NCBI GenBank assembly: GCA_947480335.1
Contig: CANKCB010000002.1
Span: 205,861 to 269,860, forward strand
Reading direction: 5' to 3'
Length of the DNA: 64,000 bases
Source of the DNA: Gammaproteobacteria bacterium
GTDB taxonomy: Bacteria > Pseudomonadota > Gammaproteobacteria > Eutrophobiales > Eutrophobiaceae
The position numbers and the translations under genes were made by a program. Numbering within the stretch: position 1 is the first letter of the stretch; each line of letters begins with the position of its first letter. This document shows positions 58,724-64,000 of this stretch, one piece after another. A model generated the notes under the pieces. That model saw only the letters and a list, made by a program, of their open reading frames with translations, was not told the DNA's origin and ran no database searches.

Positions 58724-58849
58724 TAGTGTATATTGGGGTTAGTAGGCTTGCTTGAAGCGTTTGCAAAATCGGGGCAGAACCCGAATAGAAAAATGATGCC
58801 GAAAACCAGACTAATTTCAAGCTAAACCTATTATTAAGGGGGAGATAAC

Positions 58850-59491
58850 GTGGATATAAAACGATTTGGGCTTATTTGTGTAATATTCATTTTAAATGGG
58901 TGCGCAGCGGGCACACGCAATATTGAACTTAACTCACCATCGTATAGCAATGAAGTGAGCGCTTCGGGAAATATTATTATTGGTAACATACAGGACAAGC
59001 GAGTCTTTGAAGCAGCTCCGAAAAGTCCCTCAACCCCATCTGTTGACGGCGATTTAGCCAAAACATCCAAAGAAACATTGTCGACACTGATTGGTCGACA
59101 AAGAAATGGATATGGTATGGCTATGGGGGATATTGTACTACCCAATGGAGATACAGTTCAGGAGGTAACCAGAAAGTTGTTGACTACTGCATTAGAAAGC
59201 CGTGGTTACAATGTAGTAGATAATAAAACGGATGCATATAATCTTACTGTTGATGTAAATAAATTCTGGGCCTGGTTTTCTCCGGGCATGTTCTCGGTCA
59301 GTTTTGAAGCAGATATTCAATGTACAGTACATTTTGATAATGGGACTACAAAACGAAGTCTTGATGTATCAGGTTATGGGGTAAATAAAGGTCAAGTTGC
59401 CAGTAATGCTAACTGGCAGTTAGCTTATGAACGCGCCTTCCAGGATTTATTAAAAAATCTGGATAAAATACTTGATTCAGAAGGTTTGTAA
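58850..59491 (+). CDS. Lipoprotein of unknown function (YajG-like)
   Basis: A 213-residue protein starting at GTG with AAGGGGGA just upstream. The signal peptide ends in the lipobox LNGC (cysteine at residue 18), so it should be lipid-anchored. The mature part has IIIGNIQDKRVFEAAP, a middle segment VTRKLLTTALESRGYNVV, and a beta-rich end with NWQLAYERAFQDLLKNL. The layout resembles YajG-type lipoproteins of unknown role, but I am not certain. It is the clearest gene in this gene-poor region. Confidence 0.75.
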   Translation: MDIKRFGLICVIFILNGCAAGTRNIELNSPSYSNEVSASGNIIIGNIQDKRVFEAAPKSPSTPSVDGDLAKTSKETLSTLIGRQRNGYGMAMGDIVLPNGDTVQEVTRKLLTTALESRGYNVVDNKTDAYNLTVDVNKFWAWFSPGMFSVSFEADIQCTVHFDNGTTKRSLDVSGYGVNKGQVASNANWQLAYERAFQDLLKNLDKILDSEGL

Positions 59492-59531
59492 TCAATCATC
59501 AGAGCAGGCAACTTTGTAAGTTAATTTAGCC

Positions 59532-59840
59532 TTGATTCCACGCAGACTACGCGAAAACCTGCTTCAAATGACAATTCAGGAATGTAACAAGCTGGGTTTA
59601 ACGTATATCCGATCCATCGAAATGTTAGGTGTACTTATGCGGATATTCAGCTTCAGCCTGGTTAGTTGGCTTGGCCCGGCAAGTCCGTTTATGTTTGTAT
59701 GGGTTTTTAATACCATGGATGCAGTTTTGCTTACTTGGTGTGCTATTTTGAAAAAGGATCAGGCCTATACACTACTTAATGCTTTCTGGATTATTATTGG
59801 CATAATTGGAGTAATGCGTGCAGGAAACATGGTCCATTGA
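59532..59840 (+). CDS. Small integral membrane protein
   Basis: Up to 102 residues from the TTG at 59532; an ATG at 59568 gives 90 residues and is perhaps the better start. Three hydrophobic stretches are visible (VLMRIFSFSLVSWLGP, FMFVWVFNTMDAVLLTWCAIL, AFWIIIGIIGVM), joined by KKDQAYTLLN. I recall similar sequences as uncharacterised membrane proteins only. Neither start has a strong ribosome-binding site. Expression is uncertain. Confidence 0.55.
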   Translation: MIPRRLRENLLQMTIQECNKLGLTYIRSIEMLGVLMRIFSFSLVSWLGPASPFMFVWVFNTMDAVLLTWCAILKKDQAYTLLNAFWIIIGIIGVMRAGNMVH

Positions 59841-59928
59841 CTACGAAGTTTTTGTAGATGTTAATTCGCGTTGTCATAAACTGTCACTAAAAATCACGGA
59901 CGAGTACTCAGACAAACTAATGCCGTTA

Positions 59929-60054
59929 TTATTCTGGCTCCCAATCGAGCGCGGGTTCATCCATCATCGCGGCCTGTTCACGCAGGCTAAGAATATGGTC
60001 TTCCCAGTAACGCTGGCTGTTGAACCAGGGAAAGTTCACTGCCGCATAGGCAGC
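59929..60054 (-). pseudogene. Coding-like C-terminal remnant overlapping the CRISPR-like repeat
   Basis: The minus strand encodes 41 codons, AAYAAVNFPWFNSQRYWEDH followed by ILSLREQAAMMDEPALDWEP and a final E, ending in a TAA at 59929-59931. The residue mix looks like real protein sequence, but the frame is closed by a stop at 60055-60057, inside the repeat, and has no start codon. It may be the tail of an eroded gene. I do not recognise the family. Confidence 0.35.
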
Positions 60055-60061
60055 TTAGAAA
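60034..60061 (+). CRISPR. Single type I-F-like CRISPR repeat
   Basis: A 28-base segment beginning GTTCACTGCCGCATAGGCAG and ending CTTAGAAA. Its length, ends and central stem CTGCC/GGCAG with a 5-base loop equal the type I-F repeat known from E. coli, Yersinia and Pseudomonas (variation only in the loop). A degenerate copy starting GTTCACTGC lies at 60090-60113, and a shorter GTTCAC/GCAGGCTAAGAA copy lies at 59976-59993. Start-to-start distances are 56 and 58 bases, close to the 60 of type I-F arrays. No cas gene is in the window. Read as an array relic or solitary repeat. Confidence 0.6.
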
Positions 60062-60089
60062 GCTGGTAAGTCCTTTTGTCTTTTCTTTT

Positions 60090-60113
60090 GTTCACTGCAT
60101 ACAAGCGTTTTAG
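60090..60113 (+). repeat. Degenerate second copy of the I-F-like repeat
   Basis: GTTCACTGC is identical to the first nine bases of the intact repeat. It is followed by ATACAAGC and GTTTTAG, which loosely align to the second half with small gaps. The 28-base segment between the copies (60062-60089) is pyrimidine-rich and spacer-like. Terminal repeats of CRISPR arrays are often degenerate, but the match is partial. Confidence 0.35.
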
Positions 60114-60180
60114 TGGTTCCACCCCGTTTCCACTGACGTTTTTGAGTGGGCTAGTATCACTTCCTCACACATTACCCCAT

Positions 60181-60252
60181 TAACAGCGCACATTACAGAG
60201 TATACGTCAGCTAGGTACCATCAACCAAAATGGGGGGTGCCACCCCGGTGGG
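60181..60252 (+). repeat. Dispersed repeat copy R1 (72 bp)
   Basis: First of five copies of a unit that reads TAAC(A)-GCGCACATTACAGAGTAT, then ACGTCAGCTAGGTACCATCA and a GC-rich end GGGGTGCCACCCCGGTGGG. Copies R1-R3 are all 72 bp. The upstream flank GAGTGGGCTAGTATCA is shared with R2 in part. R1 lies immediately beyond the 3' end of the cysteine-rich ORF (60269-60541, minus strand). Confidence 0.9.
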
Positions 60253-60268
60253 TGTAAGCTGGGTGCGT

Positions 60269-60541
60269 TCAAGAAGGTGTAGTGGTTTTTTTACGTCTCT
60301 CAGGCGGTGCGATTTCGCCCATCACCATGCTTCCGGTATAAGGGCTTAATATAGCAACGCAATGATTTCTTTTTACGGCATTGACCAAGTCTTTGTCTGT
60401 TTTACACAGATGAACTTCTCTCGTGCACTCATTGCAGAATCTTATCTTGGGGTCTTCTGTGTCAGGCAGATAGTGCCAGTCTGTTTTACACTTAAAAGCG
60501 AATACGCAGTTTCTGATTTGTAAGTCGTTATATTCTGGCAT
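60269..60541 (-). CDS. Small cysteine-rich (zinc-ribbon-like) protein
   Basis: A 90-residue protein with NCVFAFKCKTDWHYLPD, then IRFCNECTREVHLCKTD and NHCVAILSP. The six cysteines, in particular CNEC and VHLC, suggest a metal-binding ribbon. I recall similar small proteins as hypothetical genes in mobile or cassette-like settings. AGGGAGA lies just upstream of its ATG on the minus strand. The last residues run up to repeat R1, and R2 lies about 100 bases upstream of its start, so it sits between two repeat copies. Function unknown. Confidence 0.65.
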   Translation of the reverse strand: MPEYNDLQIRNCVFAFKCKTDWHYLPDTEDPKIRFCNECTREVHLCKTDKDLVNAVKRNHCVAILSPYTGSMVMGEIAPPERRKKTTTPS

Positions 60542-60644
60542 GTATCTCCCTGTATCTTCGTTTAGGTATGACGCTTAGTAAATGGCATTCAGATATTGAG
60601 TGGGTTTGACATGGCTAGTATCATTTCCTCACACATTACCCCAT

Positions 60645-60716
60645 TAACAGCGCACATTACAGAGTATACGTAAGCTAGGTACCATCAACCAAAAACAGGG
60701 GTGCCACCACCGTGGG
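60645..60716 (+). repeat. Dispersed repeat copy R2 (72 bp)
   Basis: Same core as R1, with small changes: ACGTAAGCTAGGTACC in place of ACGTCAGC, and CCACCACCGTGGG at the end. It is preceded by TCCTCACACATTACCCCAT, as R1 is. R3 follows in direct orientation with a start-to-start distance of 145 bases. Confidence 0.9.
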
Positions 60717-60789
60717 TCTGACTGGGTGCGATCAAGAAGGTGTAGGGACAATTTTGAGTGGGCGGTATGGTTGTCCACCCAGTACCCGT

Positions 60790-60861
60790 TAACAACGCAC
60801 ATTACAGAGTATACGTCAGCTAGGTACCATAAACCAAAATAGGGGGTGCCACCCCGCTGGG
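60790..60861 (+). repeat. Dispersed repeat copy R3 (72 bp)
   Basis: Core as in R1, preceded by GGCGGTATGGTTGTCCACCC and AGTACCCGT, a left flank shared with R4 and R5 but not with R1 and R2. This splits the family into two flank types. Confidence 0.9.
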
Positions 60862-60950
60862 GTCTGACTCAAGACGGTATAGGGACAATATGCAGTTAAT
60901 AGGCAGTAGCGAGGCCAAATGAATCACGGCTCAATCACAGGATAAATGGC

Positions 60951-61019
60951 CATTCTGGCGCCTGCCACTGTTGCCCATCCGAGAGGGGGGAGGACAGGCG
61001 ACCGGCAAACGCCAGAATG
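60951..61019. repeat. 10-bp inverted repeat around a 49-base loop
   Basis: CATTCTGGCG at 60951-60960 and CGCCAGAATG at 61010-61019 are exact reverse complements, enclosing a GC-rich stretch with GGGGGG. It lies between repeats R3 and R4 and could be a separate miniature element. Both strands show only spurious-looking ORFs here. Confidence 0.6.
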
Positions 61020-61039
61020 ACTCAATCATTATCTTAGGC

Positions 61040-61081
61040 ATGTTGTGTGACAGGCTGATTATGTTGTGTGACAACCTGATT
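61040..61081 (+). repeat. 21-bp tandem duplication
   Basis: Two adjacent 21-base units, ATGTTGTGTGACAGGCTGAT(T) at 61040-61060 and the same with ACAACC at 61061-61081, differing at two positions. A short tandem array of unknown role inside the repeat region. Confidence 0.75.
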
Positions 61082-61296
61082 ACCCAGCGACCTGCAAGGG
61101 TAAGCGGCCCGCCTTCGGTTTGTGCATCAACAGGTGCGGTAACGCTCACGGAAACCCGCCTCGCAGTAACACAGGTAGTACTCCGCACCACATGATAGTG
61201 GGGTATGTTGGGATTATTAGGCTTCTATGTAGGGGTTCTGCCCCATTTCCACGGACGGTTTTGGATGGGCCGTATGGTTGTTCACCCAGTACCCGT

Positions 61297-61370
61297 TAAC
61301 TACGCACATTACAGAGTATACGTGAGCTAGGTACCATCAAACCGAAATGGGGGGGTGCCACCCCGGTGGG
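61297..61370 (+). repeat. Dispersed repeat copy R4 (74 bp)
   Basis: Core as in R1 with CTACGCACATTACAGAG at the left and two extra bases in the GC-rich part. It is preceded by CGTATGGTTGTTCACCCAGT. R5 follows at a start-to-start distance of 142 bases. Confidence 0.9.
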
Positions 61371-61438
61371 CTGGGTGCGATCAAGAGGGTGTATGGACAA
61401 TTTTGAGTGGGCGGTATGGTTGTTCACCCAGTACCCGT

Positions 61439-61511
61439 TAACAACGCACATTACAGAGTACAGGTCAGCTAGGTACCATCAAACCAAGACAGGGGGTGCC
61501 ACCCCGGTGGG
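61439..61511 (+). repeat. Dispersed repeat copy R5 (73 bp)
   Basis: Core as in R1 with ACAGGTCAGCTAGGTACC in the middle. The left flank GCGGTATGGTTGTTCACCCA is identical to that of R4 over most of its length, so R4-R5 is a direct tandem pair like R2-R3. Confidence 0.9.
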
Positions 61512-61738
61512 GTCTGGATGTGCCGGGAAATCAAAGGGGGTAGGGGGTATCTTTCGTTTAATAGCGCGAAATGATGCTGTCATATGCTAACCTCTATTTT
61601 GTATCCTGATATTAGCGGTTGGCATTAGGCCTGTGCTTGGTGTAAACAGGCTAGGCTGACAAATATAAATGCGGGTAAGAATGAGGGTAACGTTACTTTC
61701 GACACTAAAAATAATCTATTATAAACAGTTAGTTAGGC
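61512..61738. other. Gene-free stretch after the last repeat
   Basis: About 230 bases. I see a short inverted repeat GCCTGT (61629-61634) / ACAGGC (61646-61651) and AT-rich DNA, but no gene. The ORF from 61669 is spurious: it has no ribosome-binding site and runs through the terminator. Confidence 0.4.
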
Positions 61739-61764
61739 GTTCGATTCGAATCCCACTCTCGCCA
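61739..61764 (+). other. tRNA 3'-end-like fragment (possible attachment-site relic)
   Basis: The segment GTTCGATTCGAATCCCACTC followed by TCGCCA has the T-loop, 3' acceptor strand and CCA end of a tRNA but no 5' half. It shares TTCGAATCCC and a CGCCAA end with tRNA-Ser at 58045-58134. That is the pattern left by integration of an element into a tRNA 3' end, but the match is imperfect. Confidence 0.45.
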
Positions 61765-61770
61765 AACAAT

Positions 61771-61797
61771 AAAAAAGGGCCGTTCAGGCCCTTTTTT
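61771..61797. terminator. Bidirectional intrinsic terminator
   Basis: Stem GGGCC at 61777-61781 with GGCCC at 61787-61791, loop GTTCA, flanked by AAAAAA on the left and TTTTTT on the right, so it works in both directions. It lies 22 bases beyond the 3' end of amidohydrolase paralog C (minus strand), which it should terminate. Confidence 0.9.
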
Positions 61798-61819
61798 ATG
61801 AATTTATGTAACGAATTTG

Positions 61820-63784
61820 CTAGAAACCACTCGATCCGGTCAGGAACGGTGGTGGTACCGGTTGTTTGCTCCAACGCCAAGCCGTAGTAGGAGTTTTCAT
61901 CTCAATTGTCCAATCTACCTTATCCGGATTAAACCGGAAGGTATTGCCACGTAGTTCCGGTGCTTCATAGGTAACCTTGCCGCCTACCAACGTCAAAATC
62001 GAAGTCAGTTTGTCCATATCATCTACTGGTACAGTCATATAATCGCCGTTCAAAATTACAATATCAGCAAGCTTGCCTGTTTCGATGGAGCCAATCGCAT
62101 GATCTTTCCAGAGTGGTTTGGAGCCATATCGCGTCATCATCAATAACATGGTCATCCTGTCTGGTACAGCTTCTTCAGGCACACCCCAGGCATCACCATT
62201 ATCATCAATACGGGTCAGCCAGTTTTTGCCATCTTCAAAGGGTGATGCCCTGACTTTTCCATAACTGCCAAAGGTGCCTATGACCACATTCACACCAGCC
62301 TTCAACATACTGGCTACCGGGGCATTCATGGTCAGGTATTCCGAACCATAGTCTTCTTCAATAATCTTGGTATTTTCAGTGTCAAAATTACAAGAAAACG
62401 TGTGTCCCAGACGGGCGGCCATCTGGATTTGCTCTGGTTTTACACCAAAGCAGTGATCAGCCTGAGTACGCAATTGTCGGATACGTTCATCAGACATATA
62501 CGTGCGATAGGTACGAAACATCAGTTCCAGTGCACCATCGCCGGCCACATGCCAGCCGGGTATGCTAGTGAGACGGTTTTGCCCCGCCAATTGAGCTAGC
62601 GTATCCAGATGTTCGGTTCTGCGTCCCCTGTTCGGGGCACTGTTATCGTCGGAAATACCATCAATTTTCATTCCTGGAAGCATAGCAGGGCATTGTTCCC
62701 TGGCCTTGATATCCGGTTTTGCAGGTATGGTTGAACACCAACCCACGCCACCGGCATCCAGACCACCGACACTGCTGCCAGTTGACCAGAAAAAATCCGA
62801 ACCATAACCGGTCCAGTCACCAATACGACGATAGGATTCGCGTATTTTATTGTTGAACGGCTGCCACCAGCGATGGTTCCAGGCGAGACGGATTGGCATC
62901 AAATCATGACGGTCGAGATGACTAGACGCACTGAAACCACCTTCACACTGCAGGTGAGTACTATAGGCTGTCAATCCAAGCTGGGCATTAACCTGCATGG
63001 TTTCCATATAACCTTTTATGTAACGATCAAAACTTTTCGCTTCAAGGTTGATGATATCGATCTTGGCACATCGGTCGAAATCGTTATATTCGCCCGAGGT
63101 CCCTGTTTCACGATCAACCAGCCAGTAATCATCCGGCATACGGTTGCCATAAAAGGTTTCAAACTCTTCAATTGTTTTGCTATTAACAACCGAACCACCA
63201 CGAGTCGTTATGTAAGTAGGGTGATTGGGTGAAATGGCATCCAGAGTTTTACGTGTTATCGTGGTTCCAAACGCAGCTACGGCGGTATCAGCGGGTCTGA
63301 CTGCCACTCTGATCCATTGGCCGGCCGGGATCTGCGCAGCACGTGCCTTGATGGCTTTTTCAACATACTGGGCAAAATCCTGATCTTCAGGAACATTCAG
63401 ACGAATTTCCTGCATCTCAGGGATTGCTTTCAGTGACCAGTCAAAGTCCAGTGTGTGTTCATACAGGTGATTATGCGTATCAATCAGACCGGGTATGACT
63501 GAGTTACCCTTTGCATCAATCACTTCAGTCCAGTCACCCACCAGTTTACGAATTTCGGCATTGGTACCTACTGCCAGTATCTTGTCGCCTTGAATAGCGA
63601 TAGCTTCGGTTATCGTGACATCTTTTGGATTGTCAGAATTTGCGGTGATGACCTGGCCATTTACAATAACGGTTTCGGCAAATGGTGATTTTCCAGCATG
63701 GGCAGTAATACAAAGTGCTGATAAAAAGATGCCTGCAATAATTCTGGTGATACAAGTTATTAATGAGCTACGTAAAATTACCAT
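61820..63784 (-). CDS. Exported amidohydrolase (YtcJ/NfdA-like), paralog C
   Basis: The 654-residue protein has a signal peptide ending near TAHA-GKSP. It has the same architecture as paralogs A and B but is more diverged: DTHNHLYEHTL, PGWHVAGDGAL, ADHCFGVK and the C-terminal GSIETGKLADIVILNG. It has a short insert (MKIDGISDDNSAPN) after the CPAM cysteine. Where A and B have SEFG in place of the usual metal-ligand Asp, C has GTFG, so the acidic residue is lost. The six cysteines are kept. A G-run (GGGGGGG) precedes the ATG on the minus strand. The substrate is unknown. Confidence 0.85.
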   Translation of the reverse strand: MVILRSSLITCITRIIAGIFLSALCITAHAGKSPFAETVIVNGQVITANSDNPKDVTITEAIAIQGDKILAVGTNAEIRKLVGDWTEVIDAKGNSVIPGLIDTHNHLYEHTLDFDWSLKAIPEMQEIRLNVPEDQDFAQYVEKAIKARAAQIPAGQWIRVAVRPADTAVAAFGTTITRKTLDAISPNHPTYITTRGGSVVNSKTIEEFETFYGNRMPDDYWLVDRETGTSGEYNDFDRCAKIDIINLEAKSFDRYIKGYMETMQVNAQLGLTAYSTHLQCEGGFSASSHLDRHDLMPIRLAWNHRWWQPFNNKIRESYRRIGDWTGYGSDFFWSTGSSVGGLDAGGVGWCSTIPAKPDIKAREQCPAMLPGMKIDGISDDNSAPNRGRRTEHLDTLAQLAGQNRLTSIPGWHVAGDGALELMFRTYRTYMSDERIRQLRTQADHCFGVKPEQIQMAARLGHTFSCNFDTENTKIIEEDYGSEYLTMNAPVASMLKAGVNVVIGTFGSYGKVRASPFEDGKNWLTRIDDNGDAWGVPEEAVPDRMTMLLMMTRYGSKPLWKDHAIGSIETGKLADIVILNGDYMTVPVDDMDKLTSILTLVGGKVTYEAPELRGNTFRFNPDKVDWTIEMKTPTTAWRWSKQPVPPPFLTGSSGF

Positions 63785-63859
63785 GTTACCCCCCCCATGA
63801 ATTTTTTTATCATTTCCAGAACAACTCTGGGTGATTCTTATTATTTAACTGGGCGGTCT

Positions 63860-64000
63860 CTAAATTCTAATGCAACACCTTTAGTATGAACAGGAGTATA
63901 TCAAACGAGGTGTTGAACAATGAGAAATTATCATCGACTTAACCTGTCAGAACGGGAAGTGGTCGCATTGCATTATCATTCTGGCATGAGTATCCGGGAC
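63860..64000 (+). mobile_element. IS30-family insertion sequence, left end
   Basis: The element starts at about 63860, where AAATTCTAATGCAACACC resembles an IS30-family terminal inverted repeat. The transposase starts 60 bases inside and runs off the window. The exact left boundary and target duplication cannot be fixed from one end. Confidence 0.65.
63920..64000 (+). CDS. IS30-family transposase, N-terminal part
   Basis: The first 27 residues, MRNYHRLNLSEREVVALHYH then SGMSIRD, are the typical helix-turn-helix start of IS30 transposases (LTLEER-type motif, then SxREIA). CGAGG lies upstream of the ATG. The gene is cut by the window edge, so integrity and catalytic DDE residues cannot be judged. 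Confidence 0.75.
   Translation, partial: MRNYHRLNLSEREVVALHYHSGMSIRD

Larger units (their letters stand above)
58135..58849. other. Gene-poor start of the repeat region
   Basis: About 715 bases after tRNA-Ser. It contains two copies of CCACCCACCCGGCACCCC at 58312-58329 and 58412-58429, 100 bases apart, and a possible decayed short gene at 58523-58723. The apparent minus-strand ORF at 58205-58426 spans the repeats and looks spurious. AAGGGGGA near 58836 belongs to the lipoprotein gene at 58850. Confidence 0.5.

Noticed and set aside
59818..60069. 83-residue plus-strand ORF overlapping the membrane protein gene and the CRISPR-like repeat
   Set aside because: It starts inside another frame, reads through the repeat and shows no family-like pattern; the minus-strand peptide is more protein-like.
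60931..61195. ORFs of 86 (minus) and 74 (plus) residues between R3 and R4
   Set aside because: Both overlap an inverted repeat and a tandem duplication, overlap each other and look like composition-driven open frames.
60181..61511. Integron attC array
   Set aside because: Repeat length and gene spacing are suggestive, but I could not find the paired inverted core boxes (RYYYAAC and GTRRRRY) and no integrase is present.
61366..61590. 74-residue ORF across repeats R4 and R5
   Set aside because: Made almost entirely of repeat sequence, no ribosome-binding site.

Overview
The window is a chromosomal segment of a Gram-negative gammaproteobacterium. The evidence is the gene order mtnA-gyrA-serC-pheA-tyrA-aroA-cmk-rpsA-ihfB-lapA-lapB-pyrF, which resembles the Pseudomonas arrangement, together with mfd-csiV, nudJ-mnmA, rng-yhdP, mlaA, a TonB-dependent receptor and many lipoprotein or signal-peptide proteins. 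Base composition is moderate, and intergenic DNA becomes AT-rich in the accessory part. I cannot assign a genus.

Bases 1-41253 are a dense core region. It opens with the tail of mtnA and wild-type-looking gyrA, followed by the serine/aromatic amino-acid block (serC, pheA, tyrA, aroA), cmk, rpsA, ihfB, the LPS regulators lapA/lapB and pyrF. Next come mfd-csiV, a methylthioinosine phosphorylase paired with a DUF815 ATPase, glyA-nrdR and the riboflavin operon ribD-ribE-ribB-ribH with nusB and thiL. After these lie fumC, a lone receiver protein, acnA, nudJ-mnmA, yhdP, rng, mlaA and dxs. The mtnA and mtnP-type genes together point to methionine salvage through methylthioinosine.

Bases 41372-54958 are accessory. 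A decayed Ser/Thr kinase borders a locus of exported proteins: two closely related amidohydrolases at its two ends in opposite orientation, a small protein with a C-terminal membrane anchor, an orphan ABC-type substrate-binding protein, a TonB-dependent receptor and an exported alpha/beta hydrolase. A fused membrane/spermidine-synthase-like protein follows. A third, more diverged amidohydrolase lies at 61820-63784. I infer an uptake and hydrolysis system for an unidentified amide, ester or N-acyl substrate. The three amidohydrolases share six cysteines but differ at the position of the family's usual metal-ligand aspartate.

Bases 55026-61800 are a remodelled region between tRNA genes. tRNA-Arg is followed by a phosphoribosyltransferase, a small Trp-rich protein, an exonuclease fragment, an IS3-type remnant that has given greB a foreign tail, and an RRM protein. 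Past tRNA-Ser lies about 3.6 kb of low gene density. It holds a lipoprotein, a small membrane protein and one intact type I-F-like CRISPR repeat with degenerate neighbours. It also holds five copies of a dispersed repeat of about 72 bp, a cysteine-rich small protein between repeat copies, and a tRNA 3'-end fragment at the far edge. No cas genes are present. The window ends inside an IS30-type element.
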